In this document: one piece after another, positions 7,407 to 15,319 of the stretch | Layout of the letters: every line of letters begins with the position of its first letter | How positions within the stretch are numbered: the stretch's first letter is position 1 | Source of the DNA: SPCO01 sp964579825 | GTDB taxonomy: Bacteria > Chloroflexota > Limnocylindria > Limnocylindrales > CSP1-4 | DNA length: 64,000 bases | Assembly: GCA_964579825.1 (NCBI GenBank) | Contig: CAZOHT010000005.1 | Span: forward strand, 53,658 to 117,657 | Reading direction: 5' to 3' | The notes under the pieces: model-generated | What the model saw: only the letters and a program-made list of their open reading frames with translations | Told to the model about the DNA's origin: nothing | Databases searched by the model: none | Program-made: the position numbers and the translations under genes

Positions 7407-8813
7407 ATGACCTCGACCGCGATCGTCTGGTTCCGGCGCGATCTGCGCCTGCATGACCATCCCGCGCTGACGGCGGCCGTCGCCCGACACGACCAGGTCG
7501 TACCCCTGTTCGTCCTGGATCCGCGCCTGCTGCACGGGCGGTTCGCCAGCCCGGTCCGAACCTGGTTCCTGCTGGAGTCCGTGCAGGCCCTGGCCGCGGA
7601 CCTGGCCAGGCTGGGCGCGCCGCTGGTCGTCCGGACCGGCGACCCGGCCGAAGTGGTCGCCACGGTGGCCGCGGAGGCGCGCGCCGGCGACGTGTACGTG
7701 TCGCGCGACCATGCGCCGTACGGGCGAGCCCGCGACGGCCACGTGGCGGAGCGCCTGGCGGCGGTCGGCATCGCGTTCCATCCGAAGCGCGGCAACCTGG
7801 TCCACGAGCCCGAGGCGGTCCTCACCCGTGACGGGCGGCCGTTCAGCGTCTACTCGCCGTTCCGACGGGCGTGGGAGTCCGTCGAGCGACGACCGACCCT
7901 CCCGGCCCCGGACGCGCTCACCCGCCACGACATCGAGCCGGGCGAGATCCCCCGGCAACCGACCCGTCGGCTGGACCCGAGCCTCGTACCCGAGCCCGGC
8001 GAGGCGGCGGCGCGTACCCGCCTCGAGCGCTGGCTGGACCGCGGTGTGGAGGCCTACGCCGCCACACGCGACCGGCTGGATCTCACCGAGGGAACCTCGA
8101 GGCTGTCGGCGGATCTCCACCTCGGCCTGCTCTCGCCGGGCGAGGTCGTGGAGCGCGCCATGGGCGCCGGCGACGGGCGGCGCGTGTTCGTGAACGAGCT
8201 CGTCTGGCGCGAGTTCTACGCCCATGTCCTGTTCCACCGCCCGTACGTCCGCACCCGGGCGTTCAAGCCGGGACTCGATCGGATCGCGTGGCAGCCCGAT
8301 GACGACCGGGCCGAGGCCTGGCGCCAGGGTCGGACCGGCGTCCCGATCATCGACGCGGCGATGCGTCAGCTGGCCGCCTCGGGCTGGATGCACAACCGGG
8401 CGCGCATGCTGGTCGCCACGTTCCTGACCAAGGACCTGCTGGTGGACTGGCGGGTCGGCGAGGCCCACTTCATGCGTCACCTGGTGGACGGCGACGTGGC
8501 GAGCAACAACGGCGGCTGGCAGTGGTCCGCCTCGACCGGCACGGACCCGCAGCCGTACTTCCGCATCTTCAACCCGGTGACCCAGGGCCGGCGCCACGAT
8601 CCGGACGGCACGTACGTGCGCCGCTGGGTCCCGGAGCTGGCGTCCGTCCCGACGACCTGGATCCACGCTCCGTGGGAGATGCCGCCGGACGTCGCCGATG
8701 CGTGCGGGGTCCGCCTCGGCGTGGACTACCCGGTTCGGATCGTCGACCACGCCGTGGCCCGGGGCCGAGCGCTGGCGGCCTACGCTGCCGTCCGCCAGGG
8801 CGTTGCCCGCTGA
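7407..8813 (+). CDS. phrB: Deoxyribodipyrimidine photo-lyase, class I
   Basis: A 468-residue cryptochrome/photolyase family enzyme that uses light and FAD to split cyclobutane pyrimidine dimers. The N-terminal antenna domain begins IVWFRRDLRLHDHPAL. The FAD domain has the TSRLSADLHLGLLSPGEV segment, ELVWREFYAHVL, WRQGRTGVPIIDAAMRQL, GWMHNRARMLVATFLTKDL and DVASNNGGWQWSASTGTD, which hold the FAD- and dimer-contacting residues of class I enzymes. An AGAGAGG Shine-Dalgarno ends 3 nt before the ATG. It diverges from the P-loop kinase. Class I CPD repair is more likely than a cryptochrome given the intact motifs. Confidence 0.92.
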   Translation: MTSTAIVWFRRDLRLHDHPALTAAVARHDQVVPLFVLDPRLLHGRFASPVRTWFLLESVQALAADLARLGAPLVVRTGDPAEVVATVAAEARAGDVYVSRDHAPYGRARDGHVAERLAAVGIAFHPKRGNLVHEPEAVLTRDGRPFSVYSPFRRAWESVERRPTLPAPDALTRHDIEPGEIPRQPTRRLDPSLVPEPGEAAARTRLERWLDRGVEAYAATRDRLDLTEGTSRLSADLHLGLLSPGEVVERAMGAGDGRRVFVNELVWREFYAHVLFHRPYVRTRAFKPGLDRIAWQPDDDRAEAWRQGRTGVPIIDAAMRQLAASGWMHNRARMLVATFLTKDLLVDWRVGEAHFMRHLVDGDVASNNGGWQWSASTGTDPQPYFRIFNPVTQGRRHDPDGTYVRRWVPELASVPTTWIHAPWEMPPDVADACGVRLGVDYPVRIVDHAVARGRALAAYAAVRQGVAR

Positions 8814-8820
8814 GCCGGGT

Positions 8821-8895
8821 CTATCCACAGACCGTCCACACCGCCCGCAACCTCGGGGATAACTTCGCGCACCCGTCCCGCAACTTCGTGGATAA
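8821..8895. repeat. Two 19-bp iteron-like repeats with DnaA-box-like words
   Basis: CCCGCAACCTCGGGGATAA (8844-8862) and CCCGCAACTTCGTGGATAA (8877-8895) match at 17 of 19 positions and are spaced 33 bp, about three helical turns. Together with CTATCCACA (8821-8829) and CCGTCCACA (8832-8840) they give four words close to the DnaA box TTATCCACA, two in each orientation, with 8, 7, 7 and 8 of 9 matches (the second against the TTGTCCACA variant). No dnaA, dnaN or rep gene is near. Confidence 0.45.
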
Positions 8896-8936
8896 GGCCG
8901 TTGTGGTGCGGTGCCCCCGGGCCGTACATTTCGTCT

Positions 8937-9110
8937 TGCCCGAAGGGGCAGTGCGAACCAACCAGACCGAGTCGGGGAGCGATCCTCGGAGCGGTCCCGG
9001 GAACCGGGTCCGCCGGCCGCAAGGCTGGTGGGCGAGGGACCCGGCGGCGATCAGGGACTGCGACTTGTCGAAGCCCCCGAACCCGTCGAACGGTCGGCTC
9101 CTACAGTTCC
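8937..9110 (+). ncRNA. Candidate structured RNA, unidentified
   Basis: Three hairpins follow each other: TGCCC/GGGCA with a GAAG loop (8937-8950); GACCG/CGGTC (8965-8996) enclosing CGGGGA/TCCTCG with a GCGA loop; and CCGGGTCC/GGACCCGG (9004-9044) enclosing CCGGCC/GGCTGG with a GCAA loop. GCAGT (8948-8952) can pair with ACTGC (9057-9061) to close the last two into a junction. Two GNRA tetraloops on helices that each contain one G-U pair are more than random GC folding would usually give. It does not match the conserved cores of RNase P, SRP, tmRNA or the common riboswitches that I know. The strand is assumed from the neighbouring genes; ends are approximate. Confidence 0.35.
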
Positions 9111-9182
9111 TTCGGGCGCTTTCATGTGCCCGGCACCCGGCGCGGCCTGCGGGGAGCGGCTCCCGCCCGCCCGTCGGTCGGC

Positions 9183-9188
9183 TACCCT
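9183..9188 (+). promoter_or_regulatory. -10 box TACCCT, probable leaderless promoter
   Basis: TACCCT ends 7 nt before the GTG start of the MFS gene. It supports transcription beginning at that start rather than a long leader carrying the upstream structured RNA. Confidence 0.45.
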
Positions 9189-9195
9189 CCCACCC

Positions 9196-10437
9196 GTGCC
9201 CTCCACCGTCCCGCGCCCGACCCAGGACTGGCGCGTCCTCGTCGCGGTCTTCTGGGTCGTGTCGATGGTCGAAGGGCTCGGCGTCGCCCAGATCTTCGCC
9301 TTCGTGCCGGTCTATCTTCGCGAGATGGGCGTCCCGCCGGACGATCGCCTGGCGTTCGTCGGCCTGTTCAGCTCCCTCATCTTCATCGTCGGGGCCCCAC
9401 TCGTCCCGCTCTGGGGCGTGTGGGCGGACAAGTACAGCCGCAAAGCGGTCATCGTCCGCAGCGCGCTCGTCGAGGCGGTCGTGTTCGGCCTCGCGGCCGC
9501 CGCGCGGGAGCCGTGGCAGCTCGCCCTGGCCATGCTCCTGATCGGCTTCCAGCTCGGCAACACCGGCGTGATGCTCGCGGGCATCCGCGACGTGACACCG
9601 CTCGCGCGCCTGGGGCTGACCATCGCGATCTTCGGGGCCTCCGGTCCGGTGGGGTTCGCCGTCGGTCCGGCGCTCGGTGGCTTCATCGTGGACGGGCTCG
9701 GCTGGTCCATCTCGGCCGTCTTCGCCGTGTCGTCCCTGCTGTCGATCGGGACGGCGCTGCTCGTGACGTTCGGGTCCAGGGAGGTCCGTCCGACCGTCGT
9801 CCCGGAGGGCCCGGTGGTGTCGCTCGCGTTCGGGGCGGTCAGGGGCGTTCTCGGCGACCCGGCCGTGCGCCGGATCTTCGCCATCTTCGGGCTGGCCTTC
9901 CTCGCGACGCAGATGACCCGGCCCTACATCCCGGTCCTCGTCGAGGGGATCGTCGGGATCGGCCCGGGCCTCGCCTCGTCGATCGCCCTGGTCTCGGGTA
10001 CGGCCGCCCTGGTCGGGGCCCTGATCTCACCGCTCGGTGGGGCGCTGGGTGACCGGATCGGGTTCCGGACCGTGCTGGTCGCGGCGCTGGTCGGCGGCGC
10101 GCTGGCCCTGCTCATCATGCCGAGCGCGAGCACGATCCCGGTCCTGGCCACCGCGGCGGTGCTGCTCGGGATGTCCACGGCCGCCGTCTCGGCGATGATC
10201 TTCGGCGTGCTCGCGACCGAGGTCCCGCCGGAGCGGCGGTCCGCCACCTTGAACCTCGTCTATCTGCCCCTGTACCTCGCCGGGACCATCGGGCCGGCGC
10301 TCGCGGGCGTCGTCGTCACGGTCATGGGCGTCTCGGCGCCGTTCGTCCTGGGAGCGCTCGTCTTCGCGTTCGGGGCGATGGCGATCGTGGCGCTCGGCCG
10401 GCGGGGAGCCGGTTCGCCCGTCTCGGCCGGACCCTGA
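9196..10437 (+). CDS. MFS-family multidrug/metabolite exporter
   Basis: A 413-residue, twelve-helix major facilitator. The first helix (VLVAVFWVVSMVEGLGVAQI) starts about 14 residues after the GTG at 9196, which is why I reject the much longer open frame from 8911. Motif A appears as PLWGVWADKYSRKAV (about 72-86) and again in degenerate form as PLGGALGDRIGFR in the second half, which fits the 12-helix drug/sugar exporter layout. No Shine-Dalgarno, but TACCCT ends 7 nt upstream. It converges with the GT87 gene at a gap of 13 bp. Substrate cannot be inferred. Confidence 0.82.
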   Translation: MPSTVPRPTQDWRVLVAVFWVVSMVEGLGVAQIFAFVPVYLREMGVPPDDRLAFVGLFSSLIFIVGAPLVPLWGVWADKYSRKAVIVRSALVEAVVFGLAAAAREPWQLALAMLLIGFQLGNTGVMLAGIRDVTPLARLGLTIAIFGASGPVGFAVGPALGGFIVDGLGWSISAVFAVSSLLSIGTALLVTFGSREVRPTVVPEGPVVSLAFGAVRGVLGDPAVRRIFAIFGLAFLATQMTRPYIPVLVEGIVGIGPGLASSIALVSGTAALVGALISPLGGALGDRIGFRTVLVAALVGGALALLIMPSASTIPVLATAAVLLGMSTAAVSAMIFGVLATEVPPERRSATLNLVYLPLYLAGTIGPALAGVVVTVMGVSAPFVLGALVFAFGAMAIVALGRRGAGSPVSAGP

Positions 10438-10450
10438 AGGGGCGACCGAC

Positions 10451-11362
10451 TCAGGCTGCCGCGCCTCGCGCCGGTAGCGCAGGCTCGGTCGGGATCGTCG
10501 CGGCTGTCGCGGCGTCCTGCTCGCGCAACACGATGACCGCGAGGAGCATGCTCAGGCCGCCGTACCACAGGGCCGGCAGGGCGAGCATCCCCGCCACCGG
10601 GACCGTCCAGCGGCGGTTCGTGCGGGCGCCCCAGACGACGATCGCGATGGCGAACGGCAAGCGCGCGATGAACGGGATCGGCACGGCCGCCCAGGTCCCG
10701 TCTCGACCGGCGATCCGGACGAGGACCTGCACCCATTCGATCCAGGCGCCCGGCATGAGGACGAACGAGGCGGCGACCACGGCGGCGGTCGCGCCGAGGG
10801 CGATCCCCAGCTGGCGCCACTCCCCGCGGACCACGAACCAGAGCAGGCCGATGCCGGGCGTCACCTTGGTCAGGATCACGAACGCCCACGCCGCCGGGTA
10901 GCGGAACCCGACGACCATGGCCGCGGCGAGCAGCAGCGAGATATTGCCGCCCGACAGCTCGACGACCGCGAGCAGGGCGCCCAGAGCGAACAGCCGCGGT
11001 CCGGTCAGGAAGCGGACCGCCACGAGCATGATCGCGGTCCAGACCCCCATGAACACTCCCCATGGCAGGGCCGCGAGCGGCGAGACCAGCTGGAGGAACG
11101 CCGGGGAATAGACGTAGGCGCCTGGTTTCGTCCAGTCGGAGTGGGCGTACGGGGCGTCCAGGTGGTTGGCCCAGTAGGAGATCGCCTCCATCCCGGTCCC
11201 CCAGGCACGCCCGAACGGCTGCGCCAGCAGGACGATCATCAGCCACACGAGGAAGGCCACCAACAGGCCGACGATCTCGGCCGATGGCAGGCGCGAACTC
11301 ACGGACGCCGAGACGGCCGCGCGGTCGCGAGGGATGGTGAGCTGGGTGGGCAGGTCAGTCAT
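10451..11362 (-). CDS. GT87-type (DUF2029) polytopic glycosyltransferase-like protein
   Basis: A 303-residue membrane protein with about eight hydrophobic helices. The extracellular loop after helix 1 carries WTKPGAYVYSPAFLQLVSPLA, the layout of GT-C/GT87 enzymes in which acidic and aromatic loop residues bind a polyprenyl-phosphate sugar. Actinobacterial GT87 enzymes are polyprenyl-phosphomannose-dependent mannosyltransferases; the donor here is unknown and the protein is shorter than many relatives. The ATG at 11362 has neither a strong ribosome-binding site nor a -10 box at leaderless distance. It diverges from corA. Confidence 0.62.
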   Translation of the reverse strand: MTDLPTQLTIPRDRAAVSASVSSRLPSAEIVGLLVAFLVWLMIVLLAQPFGRAWGTGMEAISYWANHLDAPYAHSDWTKPGAYVYSPAFLQLVSPLAALPWGVFMGVWTAIMLVAVRFLTGPRLFALGALLAVVELSGGNISLLLAAAMVVGFRYPAAWAFVILTKVTPGIGLLWFVVRGEWRQLGIALGATAAVVAASFVLMPGAWIEWVQVLVRIAGRDGTWAAVPIPFIARLPFAIAIVVWGARTNRRWTVPVAGMLALPALWYGGLSMLLAVIVLREQDAATAATIPTEPALPARGAAA

Positions 11363-11425
11363 GGTCCCGACGGGGCTTGTGTGGCGACCGCGAGGGCCGA
11401 GGCCCGGTCGCGGTGCTGCGATGCA

Positions 11426-11453
11426 ACGTACGTGTGCAAGCGTGACTGTACGT
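11426..11453. repeat. Inverted repeat ACGTAC-N16-GTACGT
   Basis: A perfect 6-bp inverted repeat in the 138-bp region between the divergent GT87 and corA genes, about 35 bp upstream of the corA -10 box. It could be an operator, but GC-rich short palindromes also arise by chance. Confidence 0.3.
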
Positions 11454-11488
11454 CATCGGCGGGATGACGGCGTTCCATCACCGTGACG

Positions 11489-11494
11489 TAGGAT
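11489..11494 (+). promoter_or_regulatory. -10 box TAGGAT, probable leaderless promoter of corA
   Basis: TAGGAT ends 6 nt before the GTG start. ATGACG at 11464-11469 is a -35 candidate, but the 19-bp spacing is long. Confidence 0.5.
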
Positions 11495-11500
11495 GGCGCC

Positions 11501-12502
11501 GTGCCGAACATCGCCCTGCCCCGACCGCTGCCACGCCCGCGGGGACGTCGCCCGACGTCCCCGGATGAGGTCATGCCCGATGCCGTCGCGGCCCCGGACA
11601 TCATCGAGGCGGCCGGTCTGCGCTGGATCCACATCGAATCGCCCCGTTCCGCCGACCGGGATTGGCTCGAGGAGCAGTTCGACTTCCACCCGCTCGACTA
11701 CGAGGACGTGTACTCGCGCAACCAGCGGCCGAAGCTGGACCAATACGACGACTACGTTTTCATCGTGCTGCACTTCCCGCTCTTCGACAAGGACAGCGCG
11801 CGCGTCCTGACCGCCGAGCTGGACCTGTTCATGGGCCCGGACTACCTGATCACGCTGCCCAACGTGCCGCTCCCGCCACTGAACGCGATGTTCGAGCGCT
11901 ATCGCCAGAAGGACGACCTGCGCGAGGACACGTTCGCCAAGGGGTCGGGCTACCTGCTGTACAAGATCGTCGACACGTCGGTGGATGCGTCGTTCCCGAT
12001 GCTGCGCAAGATGGGGCTCAAGCTCGAGCGGATCGAGGACGACATCTTCGAGGGCCGCTCGTCCGAGATCGTCCGCGACATCTCCGAGGCGAAGCAGGAG
12101 ATCATCAACTTCCGCAAGATCGTCCGGCCCCAGCGCGCCGTGCTGCGCGACCTGGAGCGGACGAAGCAGCGCTACCTGCAGGAAGAACTGGAGATCTACT
12201 TCGACGACATCTCGGACGCCGCGGAGCGGATCTGGGACACGCTCGAGAACTACAAGGAGGTCGTCGAAGGTCTCGAGTCGACCAACGAGGCGGTCCTCTC
12301 GCACCGGCTGAACGACTCGTTCCGGATCCTGACCGCGGCGAGCGTCGTGCTCCTGCCGCTGACCCTCATCGCGAGCATCTTCGGCATGAACGTGCCGATC
12401 CCGGGCGAACGCCAGCCGTACGCCTTCATCGGGATCATGCTGCTGATGTTCGTCCTGCTGATCGTGCTCGTGGCCTACTTCCGCCGGCGCGGCTGGCTGT
12501 AG
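11501..12502 (+). CDS. corA: CorA-family magnesium/divalent cation channel
   Basis: A 333-residue CorA: a large acidic cytoplasmic domain, a long stalk helix, and two C-terminal helices. The signature GMN is present in ASIFGMNVPIPGE (about residues 293-305) at the end of TM1, followed by TM2 (FIGIMLLMFVLLIVLVAYF) and a basic tail RRRGWL. The early WIHIESPRSADRDWLEE and DYEDVYSRNQRPKLDQYDDYVF segments are typical of CorA N-domains. The GTG start sits 6 nt after a -10 box. The protein takes up Mg2+ (or Co2+/Ni2+) as a pentamer. A bidirectional hairpin separates it from the convergent citrate synthase gene. Confidence 0.93.
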   Translation: MPNIALPRPLPRPRGRRPTSPDEVMPDAVAAPDIIEAAGLRWIHIESPRSADRDWLEEQFDFHPLDYEDVYSRNQRPKLDQYDDYVFIVLHFPLFDKDSARVLTAELDLFMGPDYLITLPNVPLPPLNAMFERYRQKDDLREDTFAKGSGYLLYKIVDTSVDASFPMLRKMGLKLERIEDDIFEGRSSEIVRDISEAKQEIINFRKIVRPQRAVLRDLERTKQRYLQEELEIYFDDISDAAERIWDTLENYKEVVEGLESTNEAVLSHRLNDSFRILTAASVVLLPLTLIASIFGMNVPIPGERQPYAFIGIMLLMFVLLIVLVAYFRRRGWL

Positions 12503-12511
12503 TCGCCCGTC

Positions 12512-12531
12512 CCCGGGCGGCTCCGCCCGGG
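12512..12531. terminator. Bidirectional terminator hairpin
   Basis: An 8-bp perfect stem, CCCGGGCG and CGCCCGGG, with the loop GCTC, lies 10 nt after the corA stop and 5 nt before the convergent citrate synthase stop. There is no T-tract, as is common in high-GC genomes. Confidence 0.65.
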
Positions 12532-12535
12532 CCGC

Positions 12536-13645
12536 TCAGACGGGCAGGTCGCGCTCGTCGGGCCCCACGTAGTTGACATCCGGGCGGATCAGCCGGTTGT
12601 CGGCGGCCTGTTCGAGGGCATGCGCCGTCCAGCCGGCGTGGCGCGACAGCGAGAACGCCGCCGGGAACAGGTCCGGCGTGAGGCCCACGCCCATCAGGAC
12701 CGGCGCCGCGTAGAACTCGACATTCGTCTTGAGCGGACGGTCCGGATGCGTCTCCGCCAGGACCCGCAGGGAGACATCCTCGACCTCGATCGCGAGCTGG
12801 AGCCAGTCCGGTCGGGTCGGCATCCCTTCGGCCACCTTGCGGAGCGCCGCGGCGCGAGGGTCGTAGGCCCGATAGACGCGGTGCCCGAAGCCCATCAGCC
12901 GCTCGCCGTTGGCGAGCGCCTCGCGGACCCAGGCCTCGGCATGCTCCGCCGAACCGACCCTGGCCAGTTGGTCCACGACCTCCGATGGGGCGCCCCCGTG
13001 GAGCGGTCCCTTCATCGTGCCGATGGCGGCCACGACCGCGGAGGCGATGTCGGAGCGCGTCGAGATGACGACCCGGGCGGTGAACGTGGAGGCGTTGAAG
13101 CCGTGTTCGGAGCCGACGATGAAGTAGGCATCGAGCGCGCGCGCGGTCGCCGGGTCCGGCCGCACGCCGTTGAGCTGGTACAGGAAGCCCTCGACGAGGT
13201 CGAGCGACGGGTCCGGGTCGATCGGCTCCTCGCCGGCCCGCAGGCGCGCGAACGCGGCCAACGCCGACGGTGAGAACGCGGTGAGGGCGCGGGCCTGGTC
13301 CACGCTCGGCGGCCACGGCAGCTCCTGCGTGGCGCCCCAGGCCGAGACGGCGGTCCGAAGGGCATCCATCGGCTTGGTCGACGCGGGCAGCGCGCGCAGG
13401 ATGGCCATCACCGGCGCCGGGATCGGGCCGGTCGCCATGCGGTGGGACGGATCCCACTCGCCGGTCCAGAGCAGGTTCGCGACGGCCGGGTACGTCCCGT
13501 GCTCGACGAGGTCGCCGATGCGATAGCCGCGATAGAGGAGGCGTCCGTGCTCGCCGTCGACGTAGCCGAGGGCGGACTCGCCGGCGACGACGCCCTCGAG
13601 GCCGGGGGAGTAGGGCCGCGGTCCCGGTAACGGCCAGTCAGTCAT
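12536..13645 (-). CDS. Citrate synthase family protein
   Basis: A 369-residue type-II-sized citrate/2-methylcitrate synthase. It condenses acetyl-CoA or propionyl-CoA with oxaloacetate. The two active-site histidine motifs are visible: MKGPLHGGAPSEV (acetyl-CoA enolisation site) and MGFGHRVYRAYDPRA (oxaloacetate site). The third catalytic residue, Asp in NVDFYSG-like motifs, is Glu here (KTNVEFYAAPVLMG), a change that also occurs in some actinobacterial CitA-like proteins as I recall. It is downstream of the pentose phosphate operon but has its own -10 box. Citrate and methylcitrate synthase cannot be separated from sequence alone, so I leave the symbol blank. Confidence 0.85.
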   Translation of the reverse strand: MTDWPLPGPRPYSPGLEGVVAGESALGYVDGEHGRLLYRGYRIGDLVEHGTYPAVANLLWTGEWDPSHRMATGPIPAPVMAILRALPASTKPMDALRTAVSAWGATQELPWPPSVDQARALTAFSPSALAAFARLRAGEEPIDPDPSLDLVEGFLYQLNGVRPDPATARALDAYFIVGSEHGFNASTFTARVVISTRSDIASAVVAAIGTMKGPLHGGAPSEVVDQLARVGSAEHAEAWVREALANGERLMGFGHRVYRAYDPRAAALRKVAEGMPTRPDWLQLAIEVEDVSLRVLAETHPDRPLKTNVEFYAAPVLMGVGLTPDLFPAAFSLSRHAGWTAHALEQAADNRLIRPDVNYVGPDERDLPV

Positions 13646-13651
13646 GGGACA

Positions 13652-13657
13652 AGGGTA
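13652..13657 (-). promoter_or_regulatory. -10 box TACCCT, probable leaderless promoter of citrate synthase gene
   Basis: On the minus strand TACCCT ends 6 nt before the ATG at 13645, with no Shine-Dalgarno. This makes the citrate synthase gene a separate transcription unit from the hydrolase gene 73 bp upstream. Confidence 0.5.
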
Positions 13658-13718
13658 AACGGCGCGACCATGGCACGTACTGTGACCTGTCGACCGGACG
13701 AGACACCCCTGCCATCGG

Positions 13719-14543
13719 TCAGCTCAGGAAGGTCCGAACGGCGTTGACTACGGCGTCGGGATGGGTGTGATGGGCGGCATGGCGGGCGCCGTCGATGACG
13801 ACGATGCGCCCGTCGGCGAGGCGGTCGTCCAGGGCACGGGTCGCGTCGTGGAAGACCGGCAGGCTGTCCGATCCCAGGAGCTGGAGGACCGGCTGGCGGA
13901 CACCGCCGAGGGCCTCGAGCGAGGCGGCCGGCGCCTCCTCGGCTTCGAGTTCGCGCAGGATCGTGCCGGCCGCCGCGGCCCGGACCGGCCAGATCGGGTT
14001 CGCCCGATACGACGCCAGGTCGGTCGCCGACATCCCCACGATCTCCGTGAAGAACATGGCGAGGGCGCCGTCGTCGTCGCCGGCCGCCAGGCGGGCCCGG
14101 AGGCGATCCTCGATGCCGGCAGGGTGGTAGCTCGCGCCGGGCGGGGACGGTGCGCCCTCGTAGCACACGACCCGTCCGATGGAGGCCGTCAGGAGTGCTG
14201 AACCGAGGGCCGTCCGGCCGCCGTAGGAGTGACCGAACACATCGACCGGACCGCCGCGCGACGCCGCGATCGCGTCCGCGACGGCGGCCACGTCCTCGAA
14301 CTCGCGCTGGATCGAGTAGGGCCGCGTGTCGCCGGAGGCCCCGCGCCCGCGCCGATCGACGGCGTACAGGTCGAACGAGTCGGCCAGGCGGGGACCGATG
14401 GCACGGAACGTCGTGTGGTCCGCGGTCGTGCCATGGACAAGGACGACCGGCCGGCCCGCCGGGTCGCCCGTCCGGAAGGCAGCGATGGGCGTGCCGTCGA
14501 GTGACCGGACGAACGCGTCGCCGGCAGCTGGGTCGACGGTCAT
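13719..14543 (-). CDS. Alpha/beta hydrolase
   Basis: A 274-residue alpha/beta-hydrolase. The oxyanion strand is VVLVHGTTADHTTF (about 35-48), the nucleophile elbow is GHSYGG (Ser about 106), the acid candidate lies in LLGSDSLPVF, and the catalytic His lies in GARHAAHHTHPD near the end. There is no signal peptide. The start ATG overlaps the stop of the 6-phosphogluconolactonase gene (ATGA), so it is the last gene of the pgi-gnd-zwf-opcA-pgl operon. Its substrate is unknown; a link to sugar-phosphate metabolism is suggested only by position. A longer frame upstream to 14618 runs into pgl and is not credible. Confidence 0.8.
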   Translation of the reverse strand: MTVDPAAGDAFVRSLDGTPIAAFRTGDPAGRPVVLVHGTTADHTTFRAIGPRLADSFDLYAVDRRGRGASGDTRPYSIQREFEDVAAVADAIAASRGGPVDVFGHSYGGRTALGSALLTASIGRVVCYEGAPSPPGASYHPAGIEDRLRARLAAGDDDGALAMFFTEIVGMSATDLASYRANPIWPVRAAAAGTILRELEAEEAPAASLEALGGVRQPVLQLLGSDSLPVFHDATRALDDRLADGRIVVIDGARHAAHHTHPDAVVNAVRTFLS

Positions 14544-15319
14544 CGCGGGAGGCGGGCGGCGGCCTCGCGGTCCAGGATCCAGGTGGCCCGCTCGTTCCGG
14601 GCGACCTGGGCGGGCCACCGTCGCGGTTCACGGACCGGTCCGAACAGGTCCGCGAGGACATCCGCCTTCGTGGTCCCCGTCACCGTGACCAGGACGTCGC
14701 GGGCCGCCGTGACGATGGCCGGGTGCATCGTGACCCGCTCCACGTGGGGTTCGATGTGGGTCGGCGACGGGATCGCCACCGTCCAGGTCTCGGCGTCGAA
14801 CGCCGCGGAGCCCGGGAAGACCGACATGAGGTGACCGTCCGCGCCGACGCCGAGGAAGATGAGGTCGAAGACGGGCCAGCCGCCGGGGCTCGACGGTCCC
14901 TCCTGGGCCAGCTCCTCGCCCATCGCCGCCGCGCAGGCGGCGCAATCGAGCCCCGCACCGATCGCCTCGGCGGCGCGGAACGGGTGCAGGTGGTCGGCCG
15001 GGATCCCCAGGCCGGTGTCCGCATCGAGCAGGATCTCGTCGACGGCCTTGACGTTGGACAGTGGGTGGTCGCGCGGGACGAAGCGATCGTCGCCCCACCA
15101 GAGGTGGACCCGGTCCCAATCGACCTGGTCGCGGCGCGCCGGCTGGAGCATCGATCGGTAGACGGCGGCCGGCGTGGACCCGCCGGTCGTGGCCCAGTGG
15201 GCGACCCCGCGGGCGTCGATCGCGCCGACGAGCCCGCGGACGATGCTGTCGGCGGTCAGGTCGGGGACGTCGGCGTTGTCCGCGACGACGACGCGCGGCT
15301 CGCCGGTGGGATCGGTCAT
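14540..15319 (-). CDS. pgl: 6-phosphogluconolactonase
   Basis: A 259-residue SOL/DevB-type lactonase that hydrolyses 6-phosphogluconolactone to 6-phosphogluconate, the second step of the oxidative pentose phosphate pathway. Typical motifs are TTGGSTPAAVYRSM (sugar-phosphate site), VHLWWGDDRFVPRDHPLSNVK, and the catalytic region FLGVGADGHLMSVFPGS with its conserved Asp-Gly-His. It overlaps opcA by 4 nt upstream (start) and the hydrolase gene by 4 nt downstream, so translation is coupled on both sides. Confidence 0.93.
   Translation of the reverse strand: MTDPTGEPRVVVADNADVPDLTADSIVRGLVGAIDARGVAHWATTGGSTPAAVYRSMLQPARRDQVDWDRVHLWWGDDRFVPRDHPLSNVKAVDEILLDADTGLGIPADHLHPFRAAEAIGAGLDCAACAAAMGEELAQEGPSSPGGWPVFDLIFLGVGADGHLMSVFPGSAAFDAETWTVAIPSPTHIEPHVERVTMHPAIVTAARDVLVTVTGTTKADVLADLFGPVREPRRWPAQVARNERATWILDREAAARLPR

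Larger units (their letters stand above)
8814..9195. other. Structured non-coding region after the photolyase gene
   Basis: This 382-bp interval holds no gene with a plausible product, although one reading frame stays open through it. It contains a pair of 19-bp near-identical direct repeats ending in DnaA-box-like words, then a run of helices typical of a folded RNA, then the -10 box of the MFS gene. Both structures are listed separately. Confidence 0.5.

Noticed and set aside
8821..9110. Chromosomal replication origin
   Set aside because: DnaA-box-like words are present, but there is no AT-rich unwinding region and no dnaA, dnaN, gyrB or parAB nearby, so I list only the repeats.
8911..9195. 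N-terminal extension of the MFS protein by 95 residues
   Set aside because: The extension is Arg/Pro-rich, has no family similarity and covers the structured RNA candidate; GTG 9196 sits at the family N-terminus next to a -10 box.
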